Source: Lachnospiraceae bacterium (GTDB lineage: Bacteria > Bacillota > Clostridia > Lachnospirales > Lachnospiraceae). From it: a stretch of DNA of 64,000 nucleotides. Positions 9,058 to 15,506 of this stretch are shown here, in pieces; position 1 is the first letter of the stretch; every line of letters begins with the position of its first letter. Made by a program: the position numbers and the translations under genes. Location: assembly GCA_024698075.1 (NCBI GenBank), contig JAILRP010000026.1, forward strand, positions 1-64,000, written 5' to 3'. The notes under the pieces were generated by a model. The model was not told the origin of the DNA. It saw only the letters and a program-made list of their open reading frames with translations, and did not search any database.

Positions 9058-10227
9058 ATGATGAGTAAGAAGGAGGCGCTGATCCTCAGGATTTTTGTGG
9101 GAGTTGTCCTTGTGATAACCCTGCTTTTCGGCGCATATTACTACGAAAGCTACAAATCGGAGGCCAATGAAGTCGCTGACCTTATAAACAAAGGCAATGC
9201 CTACATGGATAATGAATGCTATTCCGAAGCCATTGAGTGCTATGAGAAGGCACTCGAATATGAGGAGGGCAATGAAAGGATCAAATCCGCGATCGTAAAG
9301 GCATACATGTCAATGGCGGAAGGGTATGGAGATGATGATGAGGCTCTGCTGTGCTATCAGAACGCCATAGCGCTGGATCCGAACAACAGAACGGCATACT
9401 GGTCGATCGCCAATATCTATGAAGGGCGCGGCGATGAGGACACGATGCTTGAAGTGCTTCATAAGGGATTCGACGATACCGGAGATGAATCCATGAATGC
9501 GAAGGTTTTCGTCATCGAGGAGGAACGCGCGAGGATACAGGCCGAGGAAGAGGCGAGGATCGCCGAGGAAGAGGCAAAGCGTGCCGAACAGGAAGCCCGT
9601 GCGGCAATGCTCGATCCACTCAAGGAGCTGTTTGATGAAGGCGATTACGATGCTCTCAAGGAAAAAATGCGCGAGGAAGAATATGTTGCCTTCGCAGAAG
9701 AAGTCATTGGCGACAATTCATACTATTCGGGCGATCTTGACACCGACGGAAACCGTGAGGGATACGGCATAGCGCTCTATGAGAACGGCTATTATTACTA
9801 TGGCGAGTTCCATGATGATGCGAGGAACGGTGAGGGCGTCATGATGCGTGCGGTCTATTCGGACAGTTCTTCCATAGGTTCATTCATTTATGACGGAGAA
9901 TGGGCTGACGACAAGCCTAACGGAGAGGGGACCGCAATATCGAATTATTATAAGGACAGGATATCATCGACGGATTTTGCAATGAAGGAGATTTCCGGAA
10001 ATTACACCGACGGTCTTGAAGACGGCGAGATGACGCTCGTCGGAACTACCAGGGGCGGTGCAAAGCGGACGTTTAAATATTCCGCCAAAGACGGCATAGC
10101 GGAAAGGTCGAGCAAGGAATCGTCCGGAGCAAAAGGACAGTATATAATCGCGCAGACGCAGGATGGGAGCGAAAATCTTACAAGTGACGGCTCAAAGCGC
10201 GGAGTCGAGGGATTTGTTGAGGAGTAG
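9058..10227 (+). CDS. membrane-anchored TPR/MORN-repeat protein, function unknown
   Basis: The 389-residue protein has an N-terminal hydrophobic segment (about 8-26) that should act as an uncleaved anchor. TPR-like helices follow (AIECYEKALEYEEG, ALLCYQNAIALDPNN), then a charged coiled coil of E/A/R-rich heptads (about 150-185). Near 225-300 are MORN-like repeats (NREGYGIALYENGYYYYGEF, DGEWADDKPNGEGTAI). The ribosome binding site is AAGGGG; either of two adjacent ATGs (9058, 9061) could start it. MORN and TPR units are protein- or lipid-binding scaffolds; a role at the membrane is inference. It sits between ung and lysA with short gaps on the same strand. Confidence 0.72.
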   Translation: MMSKKEALILRIFVGVVLVITLLFGAYYYESYKSEANEVADLINKGNAYMDNECYSEAIECYEKALEYEEGNERIKSAIVKAYMSMAEGYGDDDEALLCYQNAIALDPNNRTAYWSIANIYEGRGDEDTMLEVLHKGFDDTGDESMNAKVFVIEEERARIQAEEEARIAEEEAKRAEQEARAAMLDPLKELFDEGDYDALKEKMREEEYVAFAEEVIGDNSYYSGDLDTDGNREGYGIALYENGYYYYGEFHDDARNGEGVMMRAVYSDSSSIGSFIYDGEWADDKPNGEGTAISNYYKDRISSTDFAMKEISGNYTDGLEDGEMTLVGTTRGGAKRTFKYSAKDGIAERSSKESSGAKGQYIIAQTQDGSENLTSDGSKRGVEGFVEE

Positions 10228-10233
10228 ATACTT

Positions 10234-11493
10234 ATGAAAAAAACACCTTTTATCAGCAGGCAGCTTGCCGAGGCGATCGATGCAAAGATACCGACGCCGT
10301 TTTATGTTTATGATGAAGCCGGGATCGTCCGGAACATTGAAAACATCAAGTCGGCTTTTTCGTGGAACAGCGGATTCAAGGAATATTTTGCCGTAAAGGC
10401 AACGCCTAATCCGTTCATTCTCAAGCTTATGAAGGAAAACGGACTCGGCGTGGACTGCTCGAGCCTGACCGAGCTTATGCTCGCCGAGGCGGCAGGATTT
10501 TCGGGTGACGACATCATGTTCTCTTCGAATGAGACGCCGGCAGAGGATTATGTCCTTGCCGACAGGCTTGGTGCTATCGTAAACCTTGATGACATCACGC
10601 ATGTCGATTTCTTTGACAGTCTGTGCGGGCTGAAGGAGACCATGAGCCTCCGCTACAATCCGGGAGGCGTGTTCACGGTCAGCAACAGCATCATGGATAA
10701 CCCTCAGGACGCGAAGTACGGCATGACCGGAGACCAGATATTCGAAGCGGTAAAGATCATGATGGACAGGGGAGTAAAGCATTTCGGGATACATTCATTC
10801 CTTGTCAGCAATACGGTTACGAACGATTATTATCCGATGCTTGCCCGCCAGCTTTTTGATCTTGCGGCAAAGATAAGTGAGAAGACCGGCGCGCATATAG
10901 CGTTCGTCAATCTTTCGGGCGGTGTCGGGATACCCTATCTGCCCGACCAGGATGCAAATGACATATTTGCGATAGGAGACGGTGTCAGAAAGGTATATGA
11001 GGAAGTGTTCATCCCCAGAGGAATGGGAGATGTAGCGATATACACCGAAATGGGCAGATATGTCATGGGACCTTACGGCGCGCTTGTCACTAAAGCCATA
11101 CATGAAAAGCACATTTACAAGGAATATATCGGTGTGGATGCCTGCGCGGTCAACCTTATGCGTCCCGCCATGTACGGAAGCTATCATCATGTCACGGTCC
11201 TCGGCAAGGAAGACGAGCCCTGCACATGCACATATGATATTGTCGGCGGCCTGTGCGAGAACAATGATAAGTTCGCGATAGACAGGAAGCTTCCGAAGAT
11301 CGAGAAGGGTGACTACCTGTTCATTCATGATGCGGGGGCACACGGTTTCTCGATGGGATACAATTACAATGGGAAACTCCGGTCTGCCGAAGTCATGGTC
11401 CATCCCGACCAGAGCTTTGACATGATAAGGCGTGCGGAAACGCCGAAGGACTATTTTGCCACATTTGACTTCTCGGGATTCAATCTGGGCTGA
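10234..11493 (+). CDS. lysA: diaminopimelate decarboxylase
   Basis: PLP-dependent fold-III decarboxylase that makes lysine from meso-diaminopimelate. The 419 residues include the PLP lysine K55 in YFAVKATPNP, the glycine-rich phosphate site LSGGVGIPY (about 227-235), EMGRY near 272-276, and the active-site C341 in GGLCENND, contributed across the dimer in this family. The usual HxHIGS segment is replaced by GIHSFLVSN, which as I recall is a variant found in clostridial LysA. It starts 6 nt after the TPR/MORN gene and ends 5 nt before a convergent minus-strand gene. Confidence 0.9.
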   Translation: MKKTPFISRQLAEAIDAKIPTPFYVYDEAGIVRNIENIKSAFSWNSGFKEYFAVKATPNPFILKLMKENGLGVDCSSLTELMLAEAAGFSGDDIMFSSNETPAEDYVLADRLGAIVNLDDITHVDFFDSLCGLKETMSLRYNPGGVFTVSNSIMDNPQDAKYGMTGDQIFEAVKIMMDRGVKHFGIHSFLVSNTVTNDYYPMLARQLFDLAAKISEKTGAHIAFVNLSGGVGIPYLPDQDANDIFAIGDGVRKVYEEVFIPRGMGDVAIYTEMGRYVMGPYGALVTKAIHEKHIYKEYIGVDACAVNLMRPAMYGSYHHVTVLGKEDEPCTCTYDIVGGLCENNDKFAIDRKLPKIEKGDYLFIHDAGAHGFSMGYNYNGKLRSAEVMVHPDQSFDMIRRAETPKDYFATFDFSGFNLG

Positions 11494-11498
11494 GGCGG

Positions 11499-11801
11499 TC
11501 ACGTCCTGCCCGGCGGGGCGATCTTCCATACGTGGTCATATGCGAAGTATACCAGATTGATCGTCTGCTCCTTTCCGAAGCAGACGATCCTGCATTCGAA
11601 CGGGAAAACGCTTGATGTGGCGAATACACCGTTTGGCATCTGAAACTGCCCGGTGTGGGACATGTCACGGAAAGATTTGATCCTGTATGTCTGAACCTGG
11701 CCGTCCTCATCGGTAAGGCGCACTTTTATCGGGATTATCGACCCGTCCCTGCTATGCTGGCAGATCATGTCCACTGCCCTGTCATTTACATCAGCTGCCA
11801 T
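11499..11801 (-). CDS. small conserved-looking protein under a LexA-box promoter (candidate SOS gene)
   Basis: The frame is open well upstream, but the promoter at 11808-11836 fixes the real start at the ATG of 11801, giving 100 residues (MAADVNDRAVDMICQHSRDG...). There is no Shine-Dalgarno sequence, and the -10 box ends 6 nt before the ATG, so the mRNA should be leaderless. The protein is predominantly beta-strand-like, with three or four cysteines and no signal or membrane segment. I do not recognise the family with certainty. Its LexA control recalls small proteins encoded with Y-family polymerases (for example YolD-like), but this is only a suspicion and no polymerase gene is adjacent. 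Confidence 0.75.
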   Translation of the reverse strand: MAADVNDRAVDMICQHSRDGSIIPIKVRLTDEDGQVQTYRIKSFRDMSHTGQFQMPNGVFATSSVFPFECRIVCFGKEQTINLVYFAYDHVWKIAPPGRT

Positions 11802-11807
11802 ACAACG

Positions 11808-11836
11808 ATTATAGAACATATGTTCGAATATGTCAA
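11808..11836 (-). promoter_or_regulatory. consensus promoter with LexA (SOS) box in the spacer
   Basis: On the minus strand: TTGACA (11836-11831), exactly 17 nt, TATAAT (11813-11808). Both hexamers are perfect consensus. The spacer holds the palindrome GAACATATGTTC (11814-11825), preceded by C on the minus strand. CGAACATATGTTCT matches the Gram-positive LexA/DinR box CGAACRNRYGTTYC at 13 of 14 positions. A repressor bound here would block both promoter elements. The divergent lipoprotein gene starts at 11866, so it may be affected too. Confidence 0.85.
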
Positions 11837-11865
11837 CACACTGCTTTCCGGAAAGGGCGGATACC

Positions 11866-14262
11866 ATGAAGAAAACACTATTTTTTTCTTTACTTTTGTC
11901 ATTTGTGGCGTCAGTACTGCTTTCGGCATGCAAGGACACCCCGGCCGAGGAGCCTTTGGCAGAAACCGCACCGTCGGCTGCCGCCTCTTCTGGGCCTGAA
12001 GAACCGGAGACAGCCCTGCCGCGCGGTCCTTTTGCGATGACGTGTGTTAATAAGCATATGAACATCACCTACGGTGATTTTGAGTCGGCAGAGGGGATAT
12101 GCTACTCATTCAGCCTCGATGAAGCGGCCGCTAAAGATTATCCGAAGCTTGATGCGAGGATAGGGCAGATCAATGATGAGTCTTATTCTGAATTTGAAAA
12201 AAGGTTGAAGTCTGCCTCGCAGCAGTGCTTACAGAGGCATATGGACGGGTGGGAATGGCCGTATGAATCGGATTCATCAGCAACGGTCACGAGGGCAGAT
12301 GAAAGAGCATTCTCATACGGAGTATGCCATTACGATTATCTCGGAGGAGCCCACGGATACACATTTTATGAAACGGCCGCGATCGACCCCGTGACCGGAG
12401 AGGACATAAGCTTCTTTGATGTTGTTAAGGACGTGTCTGATTTTCCGCAGATATGCGTTGATGAGATAGAACGGGAAATGCCCGACCTGAAACCGTATTT
12501 TGATGAATATACCTCGGATGAAGAAAACCTCAAGGAGAGTATAAGGAACGATGTAAAGCGTTCGGGAGACGGCCCTGTATGGTCACTAGCGTATGACGGA
12601 ATAATCATGTATTTCCGGGATTATTCATTCGGGTCATATGCGGCAGGATCGGGAACCGTAAAGATCCCGTATGAAAGCCATAGGGAGATATTTGAAAAAA
12701 GCTATTTTGAATATGACGGCAGCGTGCCTGATACCGATGGCCATGTGAGCACAAAGGAGATCACCGATCCGGCCACGATGAGCGCCGATTCAGGCATAAT
12801 GACTGTGGGACTTGACAGGGAATACCAAAGCAGTTTTGAGAAGACATTCTGTTTTGGCACCGCCGACTGCCTCACAGTCACCGATGGATATCCGGAACTT
12901 AAGAAGAGGCTGGATTCGGATAATAAGGAGACGGTATCCGGATTTAACAGGGGCTTTGCTGATTTTACAAAAGAAGCCGATGAAAAATACGGCAGTGATA
13001 CGCCGAATGGAGGCGCGCACGGCTATAACACATATGAGCTTCAGAGCTTTGTCGCAAGGGCTGACGGCGCGGTATTCTCATATGTTTCATCCAGAGAGAG
13101 GATAATCGCAGATGACCGAAGCAGGACTCTCGTCGGAGTGAACATCGATCCCGAAACGGGAAAGGACATAGCACTTGATGATGTCGTTGCAGATATGGAC
13201 CTTTTCGGTGATGCGGTTGAGGACGCGCTGAATGAGGAACATTATCCGGAAAAAACCGTAAAGGATGTTTCCGAGGAGATCCGTGAACAGATAGGAAAGG
13301 GCAGCCTTGTAAGCAATGAGGAGCTTTCATGGACGGCCGGGTATGAAGGGCTGACGATATACTGCAACAATACGGTCAATTTCTCGGTCATGGATTTCGG
13401 ACGGGATGCGATGCCGCTTTTCATACCGTACAGCACGAATGAAAAAGTGTTTAAGGAAAAATACACCGGATTTGAAGGAGCCTATGCATGCCAGCTGCCG
13501 GTTTCCCGGGCATTTGGCACGGGAGTTATGATGGATCTTGACTATGACGGGAAATATGACAGCATTGACATCTACCCGTTCATGAACGATTACGGTGATG
13601 CTGACGGACTGACATTCGGTGTGAACGGCAGTCTCAATAAGGCTGAGGATTTTTATGCGAGTGAAATATCGGCCACACTCGTAAAGGATCCGATCGGTGA
13701 CTGCTATATATATATGCAGTGCGCCGTGGAAGACGGTTCTAATACGCGTGTTTTCGGATTTCCGTCAGGGGGATTTTATGAGCCTTCGAAGGACGCGGAA
13801 AGTGTCGGCGATGTTGTCTATTCATCCGCATATGACAGTGATGATATGCGCGGATATGTCATGACGGACCCGCTGAATTTCCATGTCCGCCGGAGTGACC
13901 AGGTATTCGGGCCGAGGGATGCGTATGCGGTATGCGCCGTGAATTCCATGGGACTGCCGCGGTCTCTGGATGGAACATGGTATTACCGACACGATGATCT
14001 TTATGATATAAAGGCGAAGCAGGAAATAGTGACAGGATCCGACACGATCCGCTCCGGGACCGTACTGTCGCCGTACAGCATAACGCCGCCCACCGACATG
14101 GAAGATACCGCGGACGGGAATATGTATACGATGGTGCTCCGTGACCAAAAGGGCGAAGATCATACAATTAAGCTTGAATATAATGAAGAAACGGAGCAGT
14201 TCCTGCTTGATGGCAAAGACCTTCAGGATCTGTTCGACGGCCGTTTCGGATTCATCGGATGA
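11866..14262 (+). CDS. lipoprotein with two DUF3298/RsiV-like units
   Basis: The frame opens at 11830, but the signal sequence MKKTLFFSLLLSFVASVLLSAC begins at 11866, behind AAAGGGCGG, giving 798 residues. It ends in a lipobox (LLSAC), so the mature protein is lipid-anchored outside the membrane. Two related segments follow, each with a GGAHGY motif, then a D-P-x-T/E-G-x-D-I block and YDGIIMYF or YEGLTIYC. This pattern is that of DUF3298/DUF4163 domains, found in RsiV-type and PdaC-type surface proteins. A less defined C-terminal ~300 residues completes it. RsiV domains bind lysozyme, so a cell-wall sensing or stress role is possible, but no sigma factor gene is adjacent. Confidence 0.72.
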   Translation: MKKTLFFSLLLSFVASVLLSACKDTPAEEPLAETAPSAAASSGPEEPETALPRGPFAMTCVNKHMNITYGDFESAEGICYSFSLDEAAAKDYPKLDARIGQINDESYSEFEKRLKSASQQCLQRHMDGWEWPYESDSSATVTRADERAFSYGVCHYDYLGGAHGYTFYETAAIDPVTGEDISFFDVVKDVSDFPQICVDEIEREMPDLKPYFDEYTSDEENLKESIRNDVKRSGDGPVWSLAYDGIIMYFRDYSFGSYAAGSGTVKIPYESHREIFEKSYFEYDGSVPDTDGHVSTKEITDPATMSADSGIMTVGLDREYQSSFEKTFCFGTADCLTVTDGYPELKKRLDSDNKETVSGFNRGFADFTKEADEKYGSDTPNGGAHGYNTYELQSFVARADGAVFSYVSSRERIIADDRSRTLVGVNIDPETGKDIALDDVVADMDLFGDAVEDALNEEHYPEKTVKDVSEEIREQIGKGSLVSNEELSWTAGYEGLTIYCNNTVNFSVMDFGRDAMPLFIPYSTNEKVFKEKYTGFEGAYACQLPVSRAFGTGVMMDLDYDGKYDSIDIYPFMNDYGDADGLTFGVNGSLNKAEDFYASEISATLVKDPIGDCYIYMQCAVEDGSNTRVFGFPSGGFYEPSKDAESVGDVVYSSAYDSDDMRGYVMTDPLNFHVRRSDQVFGPRDAYAVCAVNSMGLPRSLDGTWYYRHDDLYDIKAKQEIVTGSDTIRSGTVLSPYSITPPTDMEDTADGNMYTMVLRDQKGEDHTIKLEYNEETEQFLLDGKDLQDLFDGRFGFIG

Positions 14263-14302
14263 TAGAAATAAAATATCATGATAGACAGGAGAGTCATAAG
14301 GA

Positions 14303-14863
14303 ATGTTAAAGGATAATCTGAAGAACGGAAGCATAAGGACACAGCTCATCACTCAGGGAGCGATCATAGCGGCACTTTACGTTGTCCTGTCACTTCTCAC
14401 ATATCAGTTTTCATATCTTGAGATACAGTGCAGGGTGGCTGAGGCGCTGTGCATGACAGTGTATTTTACTCCCGCGGGTGTGTGGGGAGTGTTTGTGGGC
14501 TGCCTGATCACGAACATGTTCTCGGGACAGTGGATCGATATAGTTTTCGGTTCGCTTGCAACTCTGATCGCGGTCATGCTCACGAAGCCGATCGCTGCGG
14601 CAGTCAGAAAGAAGTGCGGAAACAAGCTTGATATATGGCACAGCCTTCTCATTCCGATCCCGACTGTGGTCGTCAACGCTATCGCCATTCCGTTCGTCCT
14701 ATATTATGGCTACGGGATCGTGAGCATGGGGTCGGCTGAATCCAGATGGGCGGTTCTCGCTCTCATGGCATTTTCAATTGCGGTGGGGGAGATCATTTCC
14801 TGCTATGTGTTCGGTCCGATACTCGTAAAGATAATGACATTGGCAGAAGCAAGGATAAGATAA
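14303..14863 (+). CDS. queT: QueT-type ECF transporter substrate-binding membrane subunit
   Basis: The 186-residue protein has about five hydrophobic segments and the pattern of the QueT (DUF988) S-components: an N-terminal A/L/Y-rich helix, QCRVAEALCMTVYFTPAGVWG, GCLITNMFSG and DIVFGSLATLIAVML. QueT proteins capture queuosine precursors and work with a shared energy-coupling (EcfAAT) module that is not in this window. I see no preQ1 riboswitch in the 40-nt gap before it. tgt, which uses such precursors, is at 60445 in the same window. Substrate is inferred from family only. Confidence 0.8.
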   Translation: MLKDNLKNGSIRTQLITQGAIIAALYVVLSLLTYQFSYLEIQCRVAEALCMTVYFTPAGVWGVFVGCLITNMFSGQWIDIVFGSLATLIAVMLTKPIAAAVRKKCGNKLDIWHSLLIPIPTVVVNAIAIPFVLYYGYGIVSMGSAESRWAVLALMAFSIAVGEIISCYVFGPILVKIMTLAEARIR

Positions 14864-14909
14864 GACGCACGGTTTCGGCCGGTCTTATAAGGCATATAAA
14901 TAATAATTG

Positions 14910-14952
14910 CAAAAACCACAATATTTAGGTATCATAGGAATGGTGGTTTTTG
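14910..14952 (+). other. weak hairpin after queT
   Basis: CAAAAACCAC (14910-14919) and GTGGTTTTTG (14943-14952) can pair around a 23-nt loop, ending in five T. It could be a weak terminator for queT or act on the minus strand behind the tRNA. Confidence 0.4.
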
Positions 14953-14954
14953 AT

Positions 14955-15000
14955 GTGAAAAAACCCGAAAATGTTGATTTTATCAACGATTTCGGGTTTT
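14955..15000 (-). terminator. rho-independent terminator of tRNA-Leu
   Basis: Read on the minus strand, AAAACCCGAAA pairs with TTTCGGGTTTT (14990-15000 and 14960-14970), with inner pairs GTTGA/TCAAC and a TTTTTTC tail, 12 nt after the tRNA 3' end. Confidence 0.85.
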
Positions 15001-15011
15001 GCGCAATAAAT

Positions 15012-15093
15012 GCGGATGGTGGGACTTGAACCCACATGTAGTTGCCTACGGCAGATTTTGAGTCTGCTGCGTCTGCCATTCCGCCACATCCGC
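15012..15093 (-). tRNA. tRNA-Leu, anticodon CAA
   Basis: The minus strand folds into a complete 82-nt cloverleaf: acceptor stem GCGGATG / CATCCGC, a D arm with GGCAGA, the anticodon stem GCAGA / TCTGC around CT-CAA-AA (anticodon CAA, reads UUG), a long variable arm (CGTAGGCAACTACA) and the T arm TGGGTTCAAGTCCCA. A long variable arm with this anticodon fits class II tRNA-Leu. CCA is not encoded. Confidence 0.95.
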
Positions 15094-15107
15094 GAGCGAC
15101 CTTAAAT

Positions 15108-15136
15108 ATATTATCATAGCCAATTTTTGGTTTCAA
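15108..15136 (-). promoter_or_regulatory. promoter of tRNA-Leu
   Basis: On the minus strand: TTGAAA (15136-15131), a 17-nt spacer and TAATAT (15113-15108), about 14 nt before the tRNA. Confidence 0.6.
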
Positions 15137-15148
15137 GGATTTTCAGAC

Positions 15149-15502
15149 ATGGAATACATCGACTGTGCCGCATGCGAACAGAATATGAATGCATTCATCG
15201 AAAACCGGCTTGTCGGGGAGATGCTGTGGCAGTTCCTGACCCATGTCGAGAGCTGTCCCGAGTGTTTTGAGGAGCTTGAGATCCGCTACCTTATCGCGGA
15301 GGCTTTGGGAAGGCTTGAGAACGGTGAGGCTATCAATCTGCGCAGTGAGCTGTCACAGAAGATCAAGGCAACAAAACGCGCGATGTATCTGCATTATTTT
15401 AATGATGATGTCTTAAGGATAACGGAGATATTATCGATGATAATCGTGATCTATGAGGCGTACGGATTTCTGTCCGGATTTTTCGGATTTTTAATAAGGT
15501 AG
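15149..15502 (+). CDS. small zinc-finger (anti-sigma-like) membrane protein
   Basis: The 117-residue protein has an N-terminal zf-HC2-like motif, H-x3-C-x2-C (HVESCPEC, about 31-38), preceded by C7 and C10, and a C-terminal hydrophobic segment (about 93-115). This is the layout of membrane-bound zinc-finger anti-sigma factors, but no ECF sigma factor gene lies beside it, so partner and role are open. It stops 4 nt before polA starts and probably shares its transcript. Confidence 0.7.
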   Translation: MEYIDCAACEQNMNAFIENRLVGEMLWQFLTHVESCPECFEELEIRYLIAEALGRLENGEAINLRSELSQKIKATKRAMYLHYFNDDVLRITEILSMIIVIYEAYGFLSGFFGFLIR

Positions 15503-15506
15503 CATA

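Noticed and set aside
11802..12068. Upstream extension of the minus-strand small gene
   Set aside because: It runs through the LexA-box promoter and opposite the lipoprotein signal peptide; the start at 11801 fits the promoter.
14263..14302. Possible preQ1 riboswitch before queT
   Set aside because: Only 40 nt are available and no pseudoknot pattern is visible.
14910..14952. NrdR-box-like CAATATTTAG near the tRNA
   Set aside because: One mismatch in the core, no second box 31 bp away, and it sits in a hairpin loop behind queT.
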